Origin: an uncultured Bacteroidota bacterium
GTDB lineage: Bacteria; Bacteroidota; Bacteroidia; Flavobacteriales; Flavobacteriaceae
Reading direction: 5' to 3'
Length of the DNA stretch: 17,812 bases
Assembly: GCA_903819815.1 (NCBI GenBank)
Contig: CAIJFC010000340.1
Span: forward strand, 1-17,812
This document shows positions 14,640 through 17,812 of the stretch, piece after piece. Position 1 is the stretch's first letter, and each line of letters opens with the position of its first letter. Under the pieces are notes generated by a model. The model was not told the origin of the DNA. It made no database searches and saw only the letters and a list, made by a program, of their open reading frames with translations. The translations under genes were made by a program, and so were the position numbers.

Positions 14640-15641
14640 ATGAAAGAAGTTACAAAAGAAGTTTATTTAAAGTGGTACGAAGACATGCTACTTTGGAGAA
14701 AATTTGAAGATAAATTAGCAGCGCTTTACATTCAACAAAAAGTAAGAGGTTTCCTACATTTATACAATGGACAAGAAGCAGTTTTAGCCGGTGCATTACA
14801 TGCAATGGACTTGTCAAAAGACAAAATGATTACTGCCTATAGAAATCACGTTCAGCCAATCGGTATGGGAGTTGATCCTAGAAGAGTAATGGCTGAATTA
14901 TTAGGAAAAGTAACTGGTACTTCTAAAGGTATGGGTGGTTCTATGCACATTTTTTCTAAAGAACATGGTTTCTTTGGAGGTCATGGAATTGTAGGAGCTC
15001 AAATCCCTGTGGGAGCTGGAATGGCATTTGCTGATAAATACTTTGAAACTGGCGGTGTAACTATGACTTATTTTGGAGATGGTGCTGCACGTCAAGGATC
15101 ACTTCACGAAGCTTTTAACATGGCAATGTTGTGGAAATTACCAGTAGTTTTTATTGTAGAAAATAATGGCTACGCAATGGGGACTTCTGTTGAAAGAACT
15201 GCAAATCATACTGATATTTGGAAACTTGGTTTAGGTTATGAAATGCCTTGCGGACCAGTGGACGGTATGAATCCTGTGAAAGTTGCTGAAGCAATGCATG
15301 AAGCAATTGACAGAGCGCGACGTGGTGACGGACCAACATTTTTAGAAATGAAAACCTACCGTTATAGAGGTCACTCTATGTCGGATGCGCAATTATATCG
15401 TACCAAAGATGAAGTAGACGAATACAGAAAAATTGATCCTATTACACAAGTTTTAGATGTAATTATGGACCAAAAATATGCTACAGCAGAAGAAATTGAA
15501 GCAATTGACGAAAGAGTAAAAGACTTAGTTGAAGAATGTGTAACATTTGCTGAGGAGTCTCCATTTCCAGAGGTGCAACAATTATATGATGTTGTTTACG
15601 AACAAGAAAACTATCCATTTATCCCTCATAAACTGAAATAA
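14640..15641 (+). CDS. pdhA: Pyruvate dehydrogenase E1 component, alpha subunit
   Basis: 333 residues from ATG 14640; the upstream TTG at 14562 lies in the promoter. E1 decarboxylates pyruvate with thiamine diphosphate and passes the acetyl group to the lipoyl arm of E2. Visible features: RxFEDK near 20-25, GFLHLYNGQEAV at 37-48, TAYRNH at 65-70, KGMGGSMHIF at 96-105, and the thiamine diphosphate/Mg motif starting GDG at 146-148 and ending ENN at 174-176. YRGHSMSDAQLYRTKDEV at 242-259 is the conserved loop of the alpha subunit. The size and motifs fit the alpha subunit of a heterotetrameric E1, so a separate beta subunit is needed; it is not encoded here. pdhC begins 2 bases after the stop, so the two are certainly co-transcribed. 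Confidence 0.95.
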   Translation: MKEVTKEVYLKWYEDMLLWRKFEDKLAALYIQQKVRGFLHLYNGQEAVLAGALHAMDLSKDKMITAYRNHVQPIGMGVDPRRVMAELLGKVTGTSKGMGGSMHIFSKEHGFFGGHGIVGAQIPVGAGMAFADKYFETGGVTMTYFGDGAARQGSLHEAFNMAMLWKLPVVFIVENNGYAMGTSVERTANHTDIWKLGLGYEMPCGPVDGMNPVKVAEAMHEAIDRARRGDGPTFLEMKTYRYRGHSMSDAQLYRTKDEVDEYRKIDPITQVLDVIMDQKYATAEEIEAIDERVKDLVEECVTFAEESPFPEVQQLYDVVYEQENYPFIPHKLK

Positions 15642-15643
15642 TT

Positions 15644-17251
15644 ATGGCAAAAGTAATTACCATGCCCCGATTGAGCGATACGATGACCGAAGGTACCGTA
15701 GCTTCATGGCTTAAAAAAGTGGGCGATAAAGTTGCTGAAGGCGATATTCTTGCCGAAATTGAAACTGACAAAGCTACAATGGAATTTGAATCTTTTAATT
15801 CTGGTACTCTTTTGTATATTGGAATTAAAGAAGGAGAATCAGCAGCTTGCGATTCATTATTAGCAATTATTGGAAAAGAAGGAGAAGATATTTCTGATTT
15901 AATAAGCCCCCCAACACCCGAAGGGGGAGTTGCTGTTGAGGCAAAAGAAACTATTTCAGAACCAACAACCAACAACCAACAACCAACAACAACAGCTTTA
16001 CCTAAAGGTGTTATAGTAGTTACAATGCCTCGTTTAAGTGATACGATGACGGACGGAACTGTGGCTACCTGGTTGAAAAAAGTAGGCGATAAAGTTGCTG
16101 AAGGTGATATTTTGGCCGAAATTGAAACGGACAAAGCTACCATGGAATTTGAATCTTTCAATGCCGGTACTTTGTTATACATTGGAATACCTGAAGGCGG
16201 AACTGCGCCTTGCGACTCACTTTTAGCAATAATTGGACCGTCAGGAACGGATATTTCCGGAATTGCAGAAAACTTTAAAGCATCAGGTTCGACTGCTCAA
16301 GTTGAAGTTACTAGAGATGCTGTTACTGAAACTGTAACTACTTCAGAGCAAACTACGGCTAGTTCTTCAAACGAAAGAGTTTTTATATCTCCACTAGCAA
16401 GAAAAATAGCTGAAGAAAAAGGAATTAACCTTTCACAAGTTAATGGTTCTGGTGAAAATGGAAGAATTATAAAAAGCGATGTGGAGAATTTTGCACCAAG
16501 TGCTACTTCTCAAAATGCCCAACCACAAGTTGAAATTATAGCCGCTAAACCATTTGCAGCAGCGGGAGAAAAACTTACCGAGGAAATCAAGAACTCTCAA
16601 ATGCGCAAAATTATTGCAAAACGTTTGGCAGAATCTTTATTTACAGCACCACATTACAACCTTGTAATTGAGGTTACAATGGACGAAGCAATGAAATCAA
16701 GAGCAATTATCAATAGCGTTCCAGATACGAAAGTGTCCTTTAACGACATGGTGATAAAAGCAAGCGCAATGGCATTGAAAAAACATCCAAAAATAAATTC
16801 ACAGTGGAGAGAAGATTCAATTCTTATCAATTACCATGTGAATATTGGGGTGGCCGTTGCAGTTGAAGACGGATTAGTAGTTCCTGTATTGCCTTTTACT
16901 GATGCGATGAGTTTATCTCAAATTGGCGGAAATGTTAGAGATCTTGCAGGAAGAGCAAAAAGCAAAAAATTATTACCATCAGAAATGGAAGGTAGTACAT
17001 TTACCATTTCTAATCTTGGAATGTTTGGTATCACTGAATTTAATTCAATTATCAACCAACCCAATTCTGCGATTTTATCTGTAGGTGCAATTGTAGAGAA
17101 ACCAGTGGTGAAAAACGGACAAATTGTGGTGGGAAATACCATGATGCTTTCCTTAGCTTGCGATCACCGCACCATTGACGGCGCTACAGGAGCACAATTT
17201 CTTCAAACATTAAAACAATACATTGAAAACCCAGTTACGATGTTAGCGTAA
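15644..17251 (+). CDS. pdhC: Pyruvate dehydrogenase E2, dihydrolipoamide acetyltransferase with two lipoyl domains
   Basis: 535 residues. Two lipoyl domains carry the same ETDKATMEFES site, with lipoylated lysines at Lys43 (domain about 1-78) and Lys164 (about 123-200). Between them is a low-complexity linker (about 87-122) built from PPTPEGG and an Asn/Gln/Pro/Thr run. A peripheral-subunit (E1/E3)-binding domain follows at about 247-285 (FISPLARKIAEEKGINLSQV, GSGENGRIIKSDV). The catalytic acetyltransferase domain covers about 312-535, with His508 and Asp512 in DHRTIDGATGAQ and SFNDMVIKA near 365. The enzyme moves acetyl groups from E1 to CoA and forms the core of the complex. It is also widely called aceF. 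The near-identical lipoyl DNA suggests a recent duplication or gene conversion. Confidence 0.96.
   Translation: MAKVITMPRLSDTMTEGTVASWLKKVGDKVAEGDILAEIETDKATMEFESFNSGTLLYIGIKEGESAACDSLLAIIGKEGEDISDLISPPTPEGGVAVEAKETISEPTTNNQQPTTTALPKGVIVVTMPRLSDTMTDGTVATWLKKVGDKVAEGDILAEIETDKATMEFESFNAGTLLYIGIPEGGTAPCDSLLAIIGPSGTDISGIAENFKASGSTAQVEVTRDAVTETVTTSEQTTASSSNERVFISPLARKIAEEKGINLSQVNGSGENGRIIKSDVENFAPSATSQNAQPQVEIIAAKPFAAAGEKLTEEIKNSQMRKIIAKRLAESLFTAPHYNLVIEVTMDEAMKSRAIINSVPDTKVSFNDMVIKASAMALKKHPKINSQWREDSILINYHVNIGVAVAVEDGLVVPVLPFTDAMSLSQIGGNVRDLAGRAKSKKLLPSEMEGSTFTISNLGMFGITEFNSIINQPNSAILSVGAIVEKPVVKNGQIVVGNTMMLSLACDHRTIDGATGAQFLQTLKQYIENPVTMLA
15905..15930. repeat. REP-like G/C palindrome inserted in the pdhC linker
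   Basis: A C6 run (15907-15912) faces a G5 run (15923-15927) around AACACCCGAA, in an otherwise AT-rich gene. Short palindromes of the form CCCCC-AACxCCCGAA-GGGGG are, as I recall, scattered in many Bacteroidota genomes. Here it is read in frame as SPPTPEGGV. Confidence 0.55.
15962..15989 (+). repeat. Four tandem CCAACAA heptamers in pdhC
   Basis: Four perfect copies of the 7-base unit, followed by a partial one, encode the Thr/Asn/Gln/Pro part of the inter-lipoyl linker. The unit is not a multiple of three, so a change of one copy would shift the frame. Confidence 0.85.
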
Positions 17252-17273
17252 GTTTTTCAATACTTATTTATAT

Positions 17274-17304
17274 AAAAGTCCCGTTATAATTTCGGGACTT
17301 TTTT
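17274..17304. terminator. Shared terminator of pdhC and the convergent glycosyltransferase gene
   Basis: AAAAGTCCCG (17274-17283) pairs with CGGGACTTTT (17293-17302) around a 9-base loop, then further T. It lies 22 bases after the pdhC stop and touches the stop codon of the minus-strand gene, so it can serve both directions. Confidence 0.85.
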
Positions 17305-17812
17305 ATTTATTCTTTTCTTCTATCCACTTGGACATGTATTTACTACTTTGAAGCGATTGATGTTGTAAAACGGAACCTATAAAATTCTTTAATCGATGTG
17401 GTTTTAAATTGGCTTCCAAATTACAAACTGCCTCATTAAATTCGTTTACAAAATCCGACTTTAAATAGCGTTTTTCAATAATGGTAATTCCATTATTTTG
17501 AGCTGAATTCCAAATGGTTTTGTTATTATATAATGAAATAGCTTTAGTAGCAAATTCTGCTGGATCATCCGTAATAAAACCATTCCAAGATAAGTCACCA
17601 TTCATAGATTCTGCCCCAATTGAAGTGGTTACACTTGGCGTGCCATATTGCATGGCTTCCAATAATTTTCCCTTAATTCCAGCTCCAAATCGCAAGGGTG
17701 CTAAAACAACTCTGGCTTTTGAAACTACTTCTTGCGCATTATCCGCTCGACCCAAAATATGAAATCCTTTTTTGGGCTGGTGCAATTGCAATACTTTTTG
17801 TGATGGATAAGC
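17303..17812 (-). CDS. GT4-type glycosyltransferase, C-terminal part (5' end outside window)
   Basis: The frame is open to the edge of the window (AYPSQKVLQLHQ precedes the TTG at 17791), so that TTG is internal and about 169 C-terminal residues are seen. The sequence FHILGRADNAQEVVSKARVV, then LAPLRFGAGIKGKLLEAMQY and GTPSVTTSIGAESM, is the nucleotide-sugar-binding half of a GT-B fold. It has the conserved G-x-K-GKLLEAM segment of group-1 (GT4) glycosyltransferases. Such enzymes build polysaccharide, lipopolysaccharide or glycoprotein glycans; donor and acceptor cannot be read from this part. The C-terminus has a basic helix (LKPHRLKNFIGSVLQHQ). It is convergent with pdhC and shares its terminator, so it belongs to a different transcription unit extending beyond the window. 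Confidence 0.85.
   Translation of the reverse strand, partial: AYPSQKVLQLHQPKKGFHILGRADNAQEVVSKARVVLAPLRFGAGIKGKLLEAMQYGTPSVTTSIGAESMNGDLSWNGFITDDPAEFATKAISLYNNKTIWNSAQNNGITIIEKRYLKSDFVNEFNEAVCNLEANLKPHRLKNFIGSVLQHQSLQSSKYMSKWIEEKNK

Noticed and set aside
15619..16182. 187-codon antisense frame across the pdhC lipoyl region
   Set aside because: Its internal repeat mirrors the duplicated lipoyl domains on the sense strand. There is no promoter or family motif.

Overview
The window is chromosomal DNA of a gliding-type member of Flavobacteriaceae, most likely Flavobacterium or a close relative. The evidence is its AT-rich composition, Bacteroidota-type promoters (TAnnTTTG at -7), the lack of Shine-Dalgarno sites, and the diagnostic block gldJ / porU / porV of the type IX secretion system (T9SS) and gliding machinery. 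No rRNA, tRNA, CRISPR array, transposase or integrase is visible.

Region 1 (1-4430) is an accessory cluster of secreted modular proteins. It starts with the 3' part of a large protein ending in a fibrinogen-like domain, followed by a broken small secreted-protein gene (1538-1792) and an AT-rich simple repeat. Three tandem paralogues follow (1942-2700, 2741-3412, 3472-4425). They share a near-constant signal peptide, N-terminal module and linker, but each ends in an unrelated C-terminal domain. Two of these ends resemble phage tail-fibre modules, of the 'W-V/I-DGK' and 'GTWTP' types. Duplicated intergenic DNA, including a leftover 3' gene end after the second paralogue, points to C-terminal cassette replacement.

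Region 2 (4430-5538) is a decayed zone. It holds a C-terminal remnant of a thioredoxin-like (TlpA-type) gene, a small two-helix membrane protein with its own promoter, and about 430 bases of AT-rich DNA without a gene but with two hairpins.

Region 3 (5539-13855) is core cell-surface biology. murF (peptidoglycan precursor synthesis) and gldJ (gliding/T9SS lipoprotein) lie on the minus strand. porU (T9SS sortase) and porV (its outer-membrane partner) diverge from gldJ on the plus strand. The PorU/PorV complex processes T9SS cargo at the cell surface, while GldJ belongs to the associated gliding/secretion ring.

Region 4 (13871-17812) is metabolic. cdd (cytidine deaminase) follows a strong terminator. 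pdhA and pdhC (pyruvate dehydrogenase E1-alpha and E2) form a tight operon behind a promoter and a 17-bp palindrome, with no E1-beta gene between them. pdhC carries a repeat-rich linker. A convergent, truncated GT4-type glycosyltransferase closes the window.
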